Positions 11,103 to 22,698 of a stretch of DNA of 64,000 nt are shown piece by piece. The stretch comes from Closterium sp. NIES-65 (taxonomy: Eukaryota > Streptophyta > Zygnematophyceae > Desmidiales > Closteriaceae). Positions within the stretch are counted from its first letter, which is position 1; every line of letters starts with the position of its first letter. Location: NCBI GenBank assembly GCA_948144175.1, contig CANXME010002009.1, positions 1 through 64,000 of the forward strand, read 5' to 3'. The position numbers were made by a program, and so were the translations under genes. The notes below the pieces were generated by a model. The model was not told the DNA's origin. It saw only the letters and a list, made by a program, of their open reading frames with translations, and searched no databases.

Positions 11103-11930
11103 ACAGGGCAGGGCGGGATGGCGGGTAGGGAGGGGGGGGGGGGGGGGCGACGCGCGGCCTTCCAGGGCGCCAAAGCAGGCGGCAGAAGGGGCGACGCTCG
11201 CCCCCCCCCCCCCAAGGTGCGGCCCCCGAAGGAGCCGCGACGGGCGACGGGAAAAGGGGGGGGGGGGGGGGGGGGGGGGGGTGCACCGGTGCGCCGCGGC
11301 TGGCGGCGGGGCATGGCCGGGGCGGGGCCGGGGACGCTGTAGGTGGCGACGGGGCCGAGGAAGGGCGGCGACGGGGCCGCTGAAGGGCGGCGACGGGGCC
11401 GCTGAAGGGGTGGCGGCAACGCGGCCGCTGAAGGGGCGGCGACGGGGCCGCGGAAGGGCGGCGATGGGGCCGCTGAAGGGCGGCGACGGGGCCGCTGAAG
11501 GGGTGGCGGCAATGGGGCCGCTGAAGGGGCGGCGACGGGGCCGCGGAAGGGCGGCGACGGGGCCGCTGAAGGGTGGCGACGGGGCCGCTGAAGGGGTGGC
11601 GGCAACGGGGCCGCTGAAGGGGCGGCGACGGGGCCGCGGAAGGGCGGCGATGGGGCCGCTGAAGGGCAGCAACGGGGCCGCTGTAAGGGGCGGCGACGGG
11701 GCCACGGAAAGGGCGGCGACGGGGCCGCTGAAAGGGCGGCGACGGGGCTGCGGAAGGGCAGCGACGGGGCCGCTGAAAGGGCGGCGACGGGGCCGCGGAA
11801 GGGCGGCCACGGGCCGCGAAAGGGGCGGCGACGGGGCCACGAAGGGGCCGCGAGGGGCCTCGAAGGGCGGCAACGGGGCCGCGAAGGGGCCGCGAGGGGC
11901 ACGCCACGGGGCGTGCCGAGCACAGAGTAG
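11100..11930. repeat. GC-rich tandem repeat array
   Basis: G and C homopolymers (11,129-11,147, 11,201-11,212, 11,258-11,281) precede an array of imperfect short units such as GGGGCCGCTGAAGGGCGGCG from about 11,336 to 11,910. Long open frames on both strands here are products of base composition and are not called as genes. Confidence 0.8.
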
Positions 11931-11957
11931 CAGCGGAAGCAGTTGGGTCCTAGGATC

Positions 11958-12275
11958 GGGCGTCTCGAATGTGACGTGTTCCGCACCCCTCAAGTCGTCT
12001 CCGCCTGCATCGCGCTTCACAACATCGACCTCGTCCTCGGGTTTCGTCCCCGCCTGTCCGAACCCCGTGAGCGCAATACATGATGGCTGGAAGGACCCGT
12101 GGAGGACGCGCCGCACATCTCGCCCCGTAATGCCGGCTTCACTCCGACACGTCGTCGCGCTCGCTTGGCGGCGTACTTCTACGCTTCTTGGAGGCTCGGG
12201 CATCCTGATGAGACTCAACCATTGCATGGGTACGCTCGAGGAACTCGTCGAACTGGTCTCTCATTGTGCCTTTGA
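11958..12275 (+). pseudogene. PIF/Harbinger-like transposase, C-terminal remnant
   Basis: One frame reads CDVFRTPQVVSACIALHNI and ends TRRRARLAAYFYASWRL. It has a single in-frame TGA at 12,081-12,083 and terminates at 12,273. The pattern (V..ACIALHNI, then about 45-50 residues, then RRARLAAYF) matches the end of PIF/Harbinger DDE transposases, where a cysteine-alanine-leucine-His-Asn block follows the catalytic Glu. The catalytic core itself is not present, having been replaced by the GC-rich array upstream. Confidence 0.5.
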
Positions 12276-13530
12276 CGGATTGAGCAATAATCCCTGCAAT
12301 TTCGGCACATAGCACAGAGTCGGAAGAATTTAGTAGATTGCTAACACCTCCCCCCTCTGTGTCTGTTCCCAAAATTCCGTCAACGGCAGCCGCAGGCCTA
12401 GGCCGACGGGAGACGCCGCTGCCACGGAGAGCAACACCCGCATGCGCCACGATGACGTGTGACGCGGATGGGGAAGCTGTCGCTGCGGAAGCGGCGGGAG
12501 GTCCTGACGGCGCAGGCATCGTTGTGGCTGGAGTAGTCAAGGGCCGCCGCGAAGGCGAGTGACCCGGCGAGGCGGATAAGCGCCGAGCCGATTGTGCACG
12601 ACCAGGAGACGCCGCGGGGCCATCGAGCAGCGACGTACCCGCCATGGCGTGAGTAGGAGATGCCGCACCTGGGGTTGGTGGGCATCGCATAGGGGGTATT
12701 GGCGGATTCATTAGTTTACAGGACATTGCCTTGTTTTCTTCTCGAATGCATGGCTGTACTCGTGTAAGCAATGAGACGCTTTCAAAGCCGGAAACAATTG
12801 TTCATCAATATTGTATTAAGCACATACCAGCAGTAGCGCCAGCCAAGGGCAGAATCACGGGAGTATTTGCCCCGGGTAGGCTTTCCGCGAGAGCTGGCGG
12901 GCGCGCATTTGCGCGGTCTCCCAAGAAGCGGTCGAAGACGTCGTAGAAGATCGGAATTTTTGGCGGCTTTCCCTTACCGGACGGCTTCAACAAAAGGTCG
13001 CTAACCTTTCGATAATGCGTTTCCATACGAAAAACTTTCGCCTTCCTGGCGGCAAAACCGTGGCGCCAGCCAGGATGTCGCGCGCGGACTTGGTCGTAGA
13101 TCATCACTTCTCTATTCTGTCCTTGCAGGCGAGTCTAATTGCGGTACTGCTCATCAAAGTCGTGGCAGATCCACGCTAACGGCATGACTTCCTCCGGCTG
13201 CCATCCTTTTCCGACGGCCGGCATGGCCGTGTTTGTGTCCTCGTCAGCAGTGTCGTCGTCCTCGCACTCGACCTCACTCGCGTCGAAGTACGCTAGCGTG
13301 TCGTCGTCCATGCCGAGGGGTGTGTTCGGGGTGGGGACTCTTGCGATTATAGTGTCCAGATCTATCACCTCCAGTCGGCGGTTGCCTGTCGGCTCTACGG
13401 CTGGACGCCAACGACGCGGGGGAGTTTGGGCGTGGGCCGCGGTAGCGTCGAGGGCGGTGTTACTGGCAGCGGCTAAAGACGAAGCATCTCATAGGGCGGT
13501 GCCTTGTGTGCTAGCACAGGTGTTCGTCAT
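12139..13530 (-). pseudogene. Myb/SANT-like DNA-binding ORF, probable transposon ORF1
   Basis: From an ATG at 13,530 the minus frame runs through two in-frame stops (TGA about 13,490 and TAG about 13,139) to 12,828, where a GTATGT donor begins. The conserved part reads QNREVMIYDQVRARHPGW...AKVFRMETHYRKV...IPIFYDVFDRFLGDR, the layout of trihelix or Myb/SANT-like domains. A second coding block (12,771-12,139) is Pro/Ala/Ser-rich and ends in a basic and acidic tail (RASKKRRSTPPSERDDVSE). Harbinger elements carry a SANT-like ORF1 beside the transposase, and the transposase remnant at 11,958 faces and partly overlaps this ORF. I infer one decayed element. Confidence 0.5.
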
Positions 13531-13676
13531 GGCGGGATTTTTTCTTTCAGAAGGCTTGTGAGACTGAATCAGTGAGCCTCAAATTTCATACATTCACGCT
13601 GTACTCGTGCCGATCTTGCTTCGTTGCCTAGGAATTTGTGTCGTGGCTTGTGCGAGGGCGGGATATGTCAAGATGG

Positions 13677-13801
13677 TGTCAGATTTATATGACATGGCTG
13701 TTGTAGGCTATAGTGGGGTAGCACATATGGGGTACGACTTTCTAGGGTTTGTACTTGTACCCAACTTTCCCTTAGTCAATTCATTCACGTTCATTTTCTC
13801 A
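13677..13801 (+). repeat. Outer 5' LTR of A
   Basis: 125 bp, TGTCAGATTT...TTTTCTCA. The primer-site-like TGGTATCGAGCA follows at 13,802. Confidence 0.9.
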
Positions 13802-14612
13802 TGGTATCGAGCATGTTCCCCTGTGGGAACTGTTCCTAGGGCCCACCACCTTATTTTTCCTTGCCCGGAGCGCGCTCTACTCTGCCTGAGTCGCGCTCCC
13901 CTCTTTCGACCCTGTCGCGCCGCCTTAGCGGCCCCGTCGCGTCGCCCTCGCGGCCCCGTTACGTCGCGCCGCCCTAGCGGCCGCGTCGCGCCGCCCTCGC
14001 GGCCCGTTCGCGCCGCCCTCGTGGCCCTTTTGTGCCGCCCTCGCGGCCTCTCCAAGCCGCCCTCGCGACCCCCTCTCCTAGCCGCCCTAGCGGCCCCGTC
14101 GCCTACCCCTGCGGCCCCGGCGCCGCCCTTCCTGGCCCCGGCGCCGCCTCTGCTGGCCCCGTCGCCTACCCTGCTGGCCCCGTCGCCTACCCTGCGGCCC
14201 CGGCGCTACCCTTCCCGGCCCCAGCGCCGCCTCTACCGGCCCCGCCGCCGTCCCCACGCGGCCCTGCCGTCACCACCGAGCCGCCGACGCCGCCGAGCTA
14301 CTGCCGAGCCGCCCAAGTCACCTGAGCCGCCCGAGCCGCCGCGCCACTCGAGCCGCCGGGTCGCCGAGCTGCCGGGCCGCCGTACCGCCGAGCCGCCGAG
14401 CCGCCGAGCCGCCTGAGCCGCCGAGTCGCCGAGCCGCAGTTGCTGCCGAGCCGCCGTACCGCCGAGTCGCCCGAGTCGCCAGAGCCGCCGAGTTGCCGAG
14501 CTGCATTTCCTGCCGAGCCGCCGAGCCGCCCGAGCCGCCCTGTCCGGTAAGAGCAGCGCCTCTATCACTGCACTGCCCTTACCCTACTGGTCGCGCTGCT
14601 AGTCTACTGCTG
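13802..14612 (+). other. A leader: primer site and CCGCC-rich tandem repeats
   Basis: The primer site is TGGTATCGAGCA (13,802-13,813; initiator-Met-like with a one-base gap). The rest is a GC-rich leader with CGCGCCGCCCTCGCGGCC units and, from 14,275 to 14,540, dense GAGCCGCCGAGCCGCC repeats. No conserved coding was seen before gag. Confidence 0.7.
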
Positions 14613-15390
14613 TCAATGCTACCCCTAGTGTCCTCGCTTTTGACGCTGAGGGTTGGGCCATTGACTTTGACCTTTGGGTAGATGACCTGCAGCTTTTCCT
14701 ACAGTGCGATAGGGCCGACGATCTCTCCCTCTTTGACCTCACTTCTGGTGCCTCTCCTGCCCCTGCTGCTGATGCTAACGCCACTATTCGGTCACAGTGG
14801 GCCACACGCGATGCTGCTGCACGTCTTGCTGTGCGTCGCCACCTGCCTACCTCTGAGCATGCGCACTTTAGTGAGTACAAGAGTGCTCAGACCTTGTACG
14901 ACGCTGTAGTTGCACGATACTCCTCCCCTGCCACTGCTGCATTGAGCCGCCTCATGCTACCGTACCTCTTCCCTGACCTTGCTGCCTTTCCCACAGTCAC
15001 TGGCCTCATTACGCACCTCCGCACTAGTGACACTCGCTACCGCGCTGCGCTTCCTACTGAGTTCTGCGCCAAGAACCCCCCCCCATGTACATCACCCTCT
15101 ACTACATAGTCACCCGGCTCCCTGACTCTCTCCGCGTAGTCAGGGACCACTTCCTCTCAGTTTGCCCCACCACTCTCACCATCGACCTCCTCGAGAAGGC
15201 CCTCCTAGCGGCAGAGAAGAGCATAGTCGCTGTAGGAGCCTCTCGTGGTGACCCTCACACCCCCATCTTTGAGGGGTGTTCCCCCTCCCCTCTTTTGCCC
15301 TCTGTTGCCTCTGCTGCTGCGGCCGACCTCGTTGGTCTCGAGTCGGTCGGCGCTGCGTCTGCCCCGAGCGGGAGACGCCGCACCGGCAAG
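14613..15390 (+). pseudogene. Partial gag of A, cut by the B LTR
   Basis: The frame encodes ATPSVLAFDAEGWAIDFDLW onward, parallel to the B gag at 16,447. One G of the start region is missing relative to B (GTCATGGCT versus GTCAATGCT). Another shift lies at the poly-C run (15,078-15,086). Similarity to the B gag stops at GGCAAG, exactly at 15,390 where the B LTR starts. Confidence 0.8.
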
Positions 15391-15512
15391 TGTCAAATTA
15401 TAATATTGTGTAGGCTATAGTGGGGTAGCCTATATGGGGTACACATTTCTAGGGTTGCATATTTGTATCACTTCCATTCCTTAGTCAATTCATTCTCGTT
15501 CTACTTTTCTCA
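15391..15512 (+). repeat. Internal diverged LTR (B)
   Basis: 122 bp, TGTCAAATTA...ACTTTTCTCA, followed by the primer site TGGTATCAAGCAGG (15,513). It shares the core GTAGGCTATAGTGGGGTAGC with the A LTRs, but its first 30 bases and middle differ. No matching B 3' LTR exists in the window. Confidence 0.85.
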
Positions 15513-16446
15513 TGGTATCAAGCAGGTTCCCCCTTGGGAACTGTGCCTAGGGCCCACCACATCGAGTTTCATTTTTTGTTTCTCTCCTGCCCGAAGCGCG
15601 CTCCGCCCGAGTCGCGCTCCGGGCTCTCACCTCGCCGAGCCGCCCTAGCGGCCCCTACGCCCTAGTGGCCCTATCGCCCTATCGCCCTAGCGGCCCCTTC
15701 CCCTAGCGGCCCCGCCGCCCGTCGTTTCAGCCCCGCCGCCCTTTAGTGCGGCCCCGCCGCCCGTCACAGCGGCCCTGTCGCCCCGCATTGCGGCCCCGCT
15801 GCCCGTCTCCGCGGCCCCGCCGCCCGTCTCCGCGGCCTCGCCGCCCGTCGCTGCGGCCCCGCCCTTCTCGGCGGCCCTCGTCGCCCCACATTGCGGCCTC
15901 GCCGCCCATCTCAGCAGCCCCGCCGCCCTTTGCTGCGGCCCCGCTGCCTCCCTCGCTGCGGCCCCGCCACCTTACTCAGCGGCCCCGCCGCCCTACTCAG
16001 CGGCCCCGCTGCCCTTCCGCAGCGACCTCGCCGCCCTTCTCAGCGGCCCAGCCGCCTCTCGCACCAGCGGCCCTGCCGCCCTACACCGCCCGCGCCGCCC
16101 GAGCCGCCCGAACCGCCCGAGCCTCCCGAGCCGCCCGACCTGCCCGAGCTGCCCGAGCCGCCCGAGCCGCCCGACTCTCCTAAGCCGCCCGAGCCGCCCG
16201 ACCAGTCCGAGCCGCCCGAGCCGCCCGAGCCGCCCGAGCCACCCGAGCCGCCTGAGCTGCCCGAGCCGCCTGAGGAGCCGAGACGCTGGTGCCACGGAGC
16301 CGCAGTTGCTGCAGTGCCGTCCGAGCAGCCGTGTTGCCATGCTGCTGTACCGCTGAGCTGCCCGACCCGCCCTGCCTGGTGAGAGCAGCGCTTCTGTCAC
16401 TGCACTGCCCCTGTCCTACAGTTGGTACTGCTAGTCCACTGTTGTC
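15513..16446 (+). other. B leader with GC-rich tandem repeats
   Basis: The primer site is followed by GCGGCCCCGCCGCCCGTC-type repeats (15,690-16,080) and then GAGCCGCCCGAGCCGCC repeats (16,090-16,290). Gag starts at 16,447. The leader has the same design as that of A. Confidence 0.7.
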
Positions 16447-17789
16447 ATGGCTACCCCCAGTGTTCTCGCTTTTGACGCTGAGGGTCGAGCCATTGACTTT
16501 GAGGTTTGCGTGGATGACCTGCAGCTTTTCCTACAGTGCGATAGGGTAGACGGTCTTTCCCTCTTTGACCTCACCTCTGGTGCTTCCCCTGCCCCTGCTG
16601 CCGATGCCGACGCCACTGTTCGCTCCCAGTGGGCAACTCGCGATGCTGTTGCACGTCTTGCTGTGCGTCGCCACCTGCCTACCACTGAGCGCGCGCACTT
16701 TAGTCAGTACAAGAGTGCTCAGACCTTGTACGACGCTGTCGTTGCACGCTACTCTTCCCTTGCCACTGCTGCACTGAGCCGCCTCATGCTACCGTACCTC
16801 TTTCCTGACCTTGCTGCCTTTCCCACAGTCGCTGACCTCATTACGCACCTCCGCACTAGTGACACTCGCTACCGCGCTGCGCTTCCTGCTGAGTTCTGCG
16901 CCAAGAACCCCCCCCCCCCCCCATGTACATCACTCTCTATTATATAGTCACCCGCCTCCCTGACTCCCTTCGCGTAGTCAGGGACCACTTCCTCTCAGTC
17001 TGTCCCGCCACTCTCACTGTTGACCTCCTAGAGAAGGCCCTCCTAGCAGCGGAGAAGAGCATAGTCGCTGTAGGAGCCTCTCGTGGTGACCCTCGCACCA
17101 CCATCTTTGAGGGGTGTTCCCCTTCCCCCCTGTTGCCCTCTGTCGCCTCTGCTGCTGCGGCCGACCTCGTTGGTCTTCAGTCGGTCGGTGCGGCGTCTGC
17201 CCCTAGTGGGAGACGCCGCTCTGGCAAGGGCAAGGGGGGCAAGGGCGCGGGTGGGGCTAGCGGGGGTGGTGGAGGTGGCGGTGGAGGCGGCGGAGGGAGT
17301 GGGGGTGGCGGTGGGAGTGGTGGCGGGGGTGGAGGTGGCGGTGGCAGCGGCGGAGGCGGAGGCGGCGGTGGCGGTAGCGGTGGGAGCGGAGGCGGAGGTG
17401 GTGGCGGAGGTGGAGGCGGCGGTGGTGGAGGAGGTGGAGCTGGTCGGGGTGGTGCTTCACAGCGGAGCGGCTCCGGGAGTGGTCAGCGCCAGCAGCAGCA
17501 GCAGCAGCAGCAGCGTTCTCGGGACATCCCCCCTCCTCAGTAGCTCCGTGAGTGGTACACGCAGCGTCAGCGTGGTGGGGGTTTTGGCCCGTGCACCTAC
17601 GTCCTTCGCTCCGGCGACCGCGCGGGTGAGCAGTGTGGGGGTGCTCACCCCACCCAGCGCTGCTTTGGCCGCCTGACGGACGCTTGGCGTCAGCAGTTCC
17701 CGGAGGCTAGTGAGATCCCCCGCTGGGGAGAGCTGTCTAGGGCAGGCGTAGCTATCTTTGATCTTGACTTTGATGCTATCCTTGCTGCC
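16447..17789 (+). pseudogene. B gag with Gly-rich region and wide-spaced Cys/His knuckle
   Basis: ATG at 16,447 gives MATPSVLAFDAEGRAIDFEV and a helical copia gag to AEFCAKNPPP. A poly-C run (16,909-16,921) shifts the frame, and coding continues MYITLYYIVTRLPDSLRVV (16,923). A block of almost pure Gly codons follows (17,230-17,450), then a Gln run. After an in-frame stop at 17,541 the same frame has CTYVLRSGDRAGEQCGGAHP and TQRC, spaced CX13CX3HX4C, in place of a normal CX2CX4HX4C knuckle. Confidence 0.8.
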
Positions 17790-18212
17790 ATGTATGTTGT
17801 GACTATTAGTGATGAGGGTGACTGTTACCGGTGTTTCCCGCCCGACCCGGGCATTGGTACTGCTGCTCTAGGTACTGGTGAGGCTGCTGCTCTAGGTGCC
17901 AGTGCGTCCGCGCCCTCAGGTGCTTGTGAGTCTGCGCTCTCGGGTACCACTTCGGCTTCGGCCTCCCTCACCTTCACACTTGACTCAGGGGCTTCTCGCT
18001 CCTTCTTTCGAGACCGCACCACACTCACGCCGCTTGGTTGGCCAGTTGCAGTCTCCCGGGCAGACCCCTCTGGGGGTCGTGTCCTCTCTCACTTCTCCAC
18101 TGTCCTCCCGTGTCCGGCTGCCCCCTCTGGCACCTTGTCTGGTCTTTACCTCCCCTCGTTCTCTACGAACTTGGTGAGTGGTACTGACCTGCAGGATACG
18201 AGGGTTCACTAG
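17790..18212 (+). pseudogene. A/B protease
   Basis: FTLDSGASRSFFRDRTTLTP (about 17,973-18,030) holds the DSGA active site of the copia aspartic protease. LYLPSFSTNLVSG follows, matching the flap and C-terminal part. The frame ends with a stop at 18,210 (VH*), where related copies continue into the integrase region, so the polyprotein is interrupted. Confidence 0.85.
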
Positions 18213-18233
18213 TTCACTCCTGCGAGTCAGCGG

Positions 18234-19290
18234 GTGACCCACTGCACGGACGCTCGGACAAGCCGACACCTGGCCACGTTTACACGTCGGCCGGGGTCGA
18301 GCCTGTACACACTGACCACTGCGTCTCCTCCAATCATTGCGTCTGGTCAGGTAGCTGCGTCGGGTCAGGTGATTGCTGCAGCGTCCAGGTCTGGTCCTGA
18401 GTCTGCCCCCTGCTCGTGTCGCCTCCTGTCTCACGAGACTCTCCTCTGGCACCACTGTCTTGGTCACCCCTCCCTGCCTCGTCTCCGAGGCATGGCTTCC
18501 CGTGTCCTTGTCTCTGGTCTTCCCCGGTCCCTCCCTCCCCTTCCTCCGGGGCCTGGTCCTTCCTGTGTCCCCTGTGTCGAGGGGCGGCTCCGGGCTGCCC
18601 CTCACTCCTCTTAGTTTCCCCCGACAGAGGCCCCGCTGCAGACGCTTCACATGGACGTGGACAGGGTCACGAGCGCTACTTCCTGCTGGTGGTTGACGAC
18701 TACTCGCGTTACACCTCAGTCTTCCCCTTGCGCAGCAAGGGTGATGTTGCTGAGGTGTTGATCGACTGGATCCGCGCAGCTCGTCTTCAGCTCAGGAGGA
18801 GCTTCGGCTCGGACTTTCCTGTTCTGCGTCTGCACTTTGACCGAGGCGGAGAGTTCTCCTCTGGCCTTCTGCGAGCCTACTGTCATGCGCGAGGCATCCG
18901 CCAGACCTTTACGCTACCGGACTCTCCACAACAAAAGGGGATTGCTGAGCGCCGCATTGGCATGGTCATGGACGTCGCTCGTACGTCCATGATGCATGCG
19001 GCTGCTCCCCAATTTTCTGTGGCCGTTTGCGGTTCGGTACGCGGCGCATCAGATCAACCTTCACCCCAGGGTCTCCAGGCCGGAGACCTCCCCAGCCTTG
19101 CTGTAGACGTGGAAGGTCGGCGATGCGTCTGCGTTCCGTGTCTGGGGATCTCGGGCGTTTGTCCGCGACTTGTCTGCGGACAAGCTGTCCTCTCGTGCTG
19201 CTCCCTATGTCTTCCTTGGCTTCCCCCCTGACGCCCCTGGGTGGCAGTTCTACCACCCCACCTCTCGTCGTGTTCTGTCCTCCTAGGACG
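18234..19290 (+). pseudogene. A/B integrase (frameshifted)
   Basis: The finger is LLWHHCLGHPSLPRLRGMAS...CVPCVEG (about 18,448-18,585), an HHCC set. The core is FLLVVDDYSRYTS (first Asp, about 18,690), LHFDRGGEFSS (second Asp, 18,838) and GIAERRIGMV (Glu, 18,946). Relative to element C, about 7 residues after LHMDV are missing near 18,657, and the frame shifts at 18,616, near 19,030 and near 19,290. It cannot be active. Confidence 0.85.
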
Positions 19291-19479
19291 TCACGTTCGA
19301 CGAGTCAGTCCCCTACTACAGCCTCTTCCCCTACCGCACTCCTTCCCTCCCCCCGCCACCGCACTTCCTTGTGCCAGGTCCCCCCCCGGTAGACCCCCTC
19401 CCCCCTCAGGGTCCTGCCCCTTCAGGTTTGTCCCAGGTAGACGCAGTCGAGCCGGTCGAGGTTGCTGGTGACTCTGGTA

Positions 19480-19700
19480 CTGCTGCGGGTGCTGAGCCTG
19501 GGGGTGCTGACTCTGGGGGTGCTGCGCGCGTGGGTGCTGAGCCTGGGGGTGCTGAGTCTGGGGGTGCTGCGAATGGGGGTGCTGAGCCTGGGGGTGCTAC
19601 GACTGGGGGTGCTGAGCCTGGGGGTACTGCGACTGGGGGTGCTGAGCCCGGGGGTGCTACGACTGGGGGTGCTGTGCCTGGGTGTGCTGCGTCTGGAGCT
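19480..19700 (+). repeat. 30-bp tandem repeat in the integrase-RT linker
   Basis: Imperfect units of the type GGTGCTGAGCCTGGGGGTGC encode GGAEPGGATT-like decapeptides. Elements C and D have related Gly/Ala/Pro linkers, so the repeat belongs to the family rather than to this copy. Confidence 0.75.
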
Positions 19701-20446
19701 ACCGAGCCTGGTGGTGCGGAGCCAGCGGCCGCTGGACCTACCCGTGTGGCGTCTGGCGTTGCTGGGCCTGGAGGTTCTCCGGGTGCTTCGTCTCGGCGGG
19801 AGCCACTCTCTCCACAGGAGCTGCTCGAGTGGTTTGCCTGGCGCTGGAGGCGTGCTGTTGGAGCTGGAGGTTCTTCGGCTACTGAGGGTGCTGGTGTCAC
19901 GGGTCCCGGAGGTGCTCGTACTGGGAGTACTAGAGCTGCTGGGCCTGCGGGTACGACTGGAGCTGGAGCTGCTGAAGGTGTTGGCACTGAGGCTACTACT
20001 CTCGGTCCTGGAGGCGGTCCTGCTGGGGGTGCTAATGGTGCTGCTGGAGGTTCTGGAGCTACTGGAGCTGGTGCTGGTGCTACCACTGGGGGTACTGGTG
20101 CTGTCCCTGCTGTGTCTGGAGTCGCCACGCGGCCTCGGCCGTACTTCGTTCCGCTCCTTCAGCAGGTTCTTGGTCTTTCGCCTTCTACTGGTCCTCCTCC
20201 TCCCTTAGAGTGTCCACAGCCTGTCCCGTCACAGTTACAGTTACAGCCGGCCTCCCCACTGCCTGCTCCTTCTCCCTACACTGGTCCTACTGGAGGTCTT
20301 GCTGAGCGTCGTGAGCCTGCGTCTCGCCCTGCGTCGCCTGTCCGTCCTGCTCGCACTAGTGGTCGTGGTTCGCGTCAGCGTCCTTCTCCTGTCCCTGGCA
20401 CGCTTCGGATGTCTCTGCGTTCGTCCACTGCTCCTCTGCGTGCCCT

Positions 20447-22364
20447 TTGCCTTCTCCTCCTGAGTCCTCTCTTCCTGCTCTTGCCGACCCGGAGTCGGAC
20501 TCTCTTCGTGCTGCCATTCCTACTGTTACGCGTCTCCTTGCTACTAACGTCACTGACCCTTCCTTTGAGTCCACTACTGCGTCTGCCCTAGTTGCTGAGC
20601 TCGTCGACTTTGCTGCTCGGTGTTGTCTAGACTACGCTTCTAGTCTTGTCGCTGAGTCTGAGTTTGTCTGTCCTCCGTCCGTCGGGGGTGAGTGTGCCCT
20701 TGGCACGGACGTCCTTGAGGACAAGCAGGAGGAGTTCCAGTGTTTGGCTGCTGCTTCACCTCATCTCGTGTCCGTACTGCTTACCCCTGAGGGAGACCCG
20801 GATGCACTTGACATCCCGACTCCGCGCTCTTACGCGGAGGCGATATAGGGTCCCTACTCCTCTCAGTGGCAGGCAGCTATGGACACAGAGATGGCTTCCT
20901 AGAAGTCCAGAGGCACCTACGTTGACAAGGTTCCCCCGTCTGGGGCGAACATCGTCAGTGGCATGTGGATTTTCAGGGTGAAGCGGCCGCCGGGTTCTCC
21001 GCCTGGCTTCAAGGCGCGTTATGTGGCTCGTGGCTTCAGTCAGCGGCAGGGAGTTGACTACTTTCAGACCTTCTCTCCCACCCCGAAGATGACCACTCTT
21101 CGGGTACTGCTGCACATAGCTGTTCACCGTAACTACGAGCTGCACTCTCTTGACTTCAGCACTGCTTTCTTGCAGGGCAGCCTGCACGAGGAGATGTGGC
21201 TGCGTCGCCCACCTGGCTTCACTGGGTCTTTTCCTCCTGGCACCCAATGGAGCCTCCGGCGGCCAGTCTACGGTCTTCGCCAGGCACCGCGTGAGTGGCA
21301 CGACACACTGAGGACTACACTTGCGGCTCTTGGGTTTGCTCCCTCTACTGCCGACCCGTCGCTGTTTCTGCATCCTCGTGTACGTCGACGACTTGGTCTT
21401 TGCCACAGCTCACACTGCCGGACTCACCCACGTGAAGTCCGAGCTGCAGAAGAGACACACGTGCACAGACCTGGGTGAACTGCGCAGCTACCTTGGCCTG
21501 CAGATCACCCGGGACAGAGCACGCCGCACCATTACCCTGACTCAGTCACACATGGTGCAGCAGGTCCTTCAGCGCTTCGGCTTCACGTACTCCTCGCCTC
21601 AGGCCACTCCTCTGCCTACTCGCCACTCGCTCTCAGCTCTGCCTTCGGATGAGTCCGTGGAGCCGAGTGGCCTGTACCCAGAGCTTGTTGGCTGCCTCAT
21701 GTACCTGATGACCTGCACACGACCTGACCTTGCATACCCTCTTAGCATCTTAGCACGCTATGTTGCTCCTGGTAGACACAGACCAAAGCACATGGCTGCA
21801 GCGAAGAGGGTGTTGCGCTACTTGTGCAGTACTTCGAGCATGGGGCTTGTGCTTGGAGGGCAGAGTCCAGTGGTCCTCACTGGGCACGCAGACGCTTCTT
21901 GGGCTGACGACCAGGCTATGCAGTGGTCGTCACAGGGTTACACCTTCAGCCTTGGTTCCGGCTCTGTTTCGTGGCGGGCTACCCGCTCGTCTTCTGTTCT
22001 CGGCTCCAATTGTGAGGCTGAGATCTACGCAGGAGCCATGGCTGCACAAGAGCTTCGCTGGCTCACCTACCTGCTGACTGACCTCGGAGAGCCGCCTCGT
22101 TCTCCTCTAGTGCTGTATGTAGACAACAAGGCCATGCTGGCCTTGTGTCGGGAGCAGAGACTGGAGCATAGAACGAAGCACATTGCTCTTCGCTACTTCC
22201 TTGCTCGTGAGCTACAGCAGCGTGGTCAGCTGCGCCTTGCGTACGTGGCCTCAGAGGCCAACACTGCTGATATCTTCACCAAGGCGCTTGCGCCTTGTGA
22301 TCATCAGCGCTTCTGTACTCAGCTGGGTCTTGTGCCTGCCTTGCCTCACTTGCTCACCACTTGA
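20447..22364 (+). pseudogene. A/B reverse transcriptase and RNase H
   Basis: RT: FKARYVARGFSQRQGVDYFQ (21,008), LDFSTAFLQGS with the first catalytic Asp (about 21,152), VYGLRQAPREWH and YVDDLVFAT (21,381). About 29 bp before YVDD are deleted compared with D (SLFL directly to ILVYVDD), which shifts the frame. RNase H: GHADASWADD, CEAEIYAGAMAAQEL, LYVDNKAMLAL and ANTADIFTKAL give the D-E-D-D set and are intact. The frame ends at 22,362. Confidence 0.9.
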
Positions 22365-22573
22365 CCTTGTTTGTACTGTTACATATATATATACACCTGC
22401 TCTTGCTTGTCTAGCCTTTTATATATATATGTAATCCTGCATGTGAACTGGCCTTGTGGCCTTGAACTTGTGCTCGGAATGTGTGGTGACTTTGTGAACC
22501 ACCCTGAGCTTGCTTTGCTTTGCTTGACTGGTCTTGTGACCCCTTGTTCTTCCCCACTTTGCTTATGGGGGTG

Positions 22574-22698
22574 TGTCAGATTTATATAACATAGCTGTTG
22601 TAGGCTATAGTGGGGTAGCACATATGGGGTACAACTTTGTAGGGTTTGTACTTGTACCCAACTTTCCCTTGGTCAATTCATTCTCGTTTATTTTCTCA
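22574..22698 (+). repeat. Outer 3' LTR of A
   Basis: 125 bp, TGTCAGATTT...TTTTCTCA. It is preceded by the purine tract in CCCCACTTTGCTTATGGGGG (22,551-22,570). GATGG follows at 22,699. Confidence 0.9.

Noticed and set aside
10977-12312. Large open frames of 269-416 codons in the GC-rich array
   Set aside because: They consist of repeated RPRRRPFSGPVAA-type peptides in every frame and follow from base composition.
13607-14416. Plus frame of 269 codons at the start of element A
   Set aside because: It covers the LTR and the CCGCC-repeat leader; low complexity only and not conserved in frame with the B leader.
19406-20128. Minus frame of 240 codons, Ala/Pro-rich, inside element A
   Set aside because: It is antisense to the Gly/Ala-rich pol linker repeat; no independent signal.
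15391-22698. Treating B LTR to 3' LTR as a simple complete element
   Set aside because: The 3' LTR matches the LTR at 13,677 much better than the one at 15,391, and the GATGG duplication pairs the outer two.
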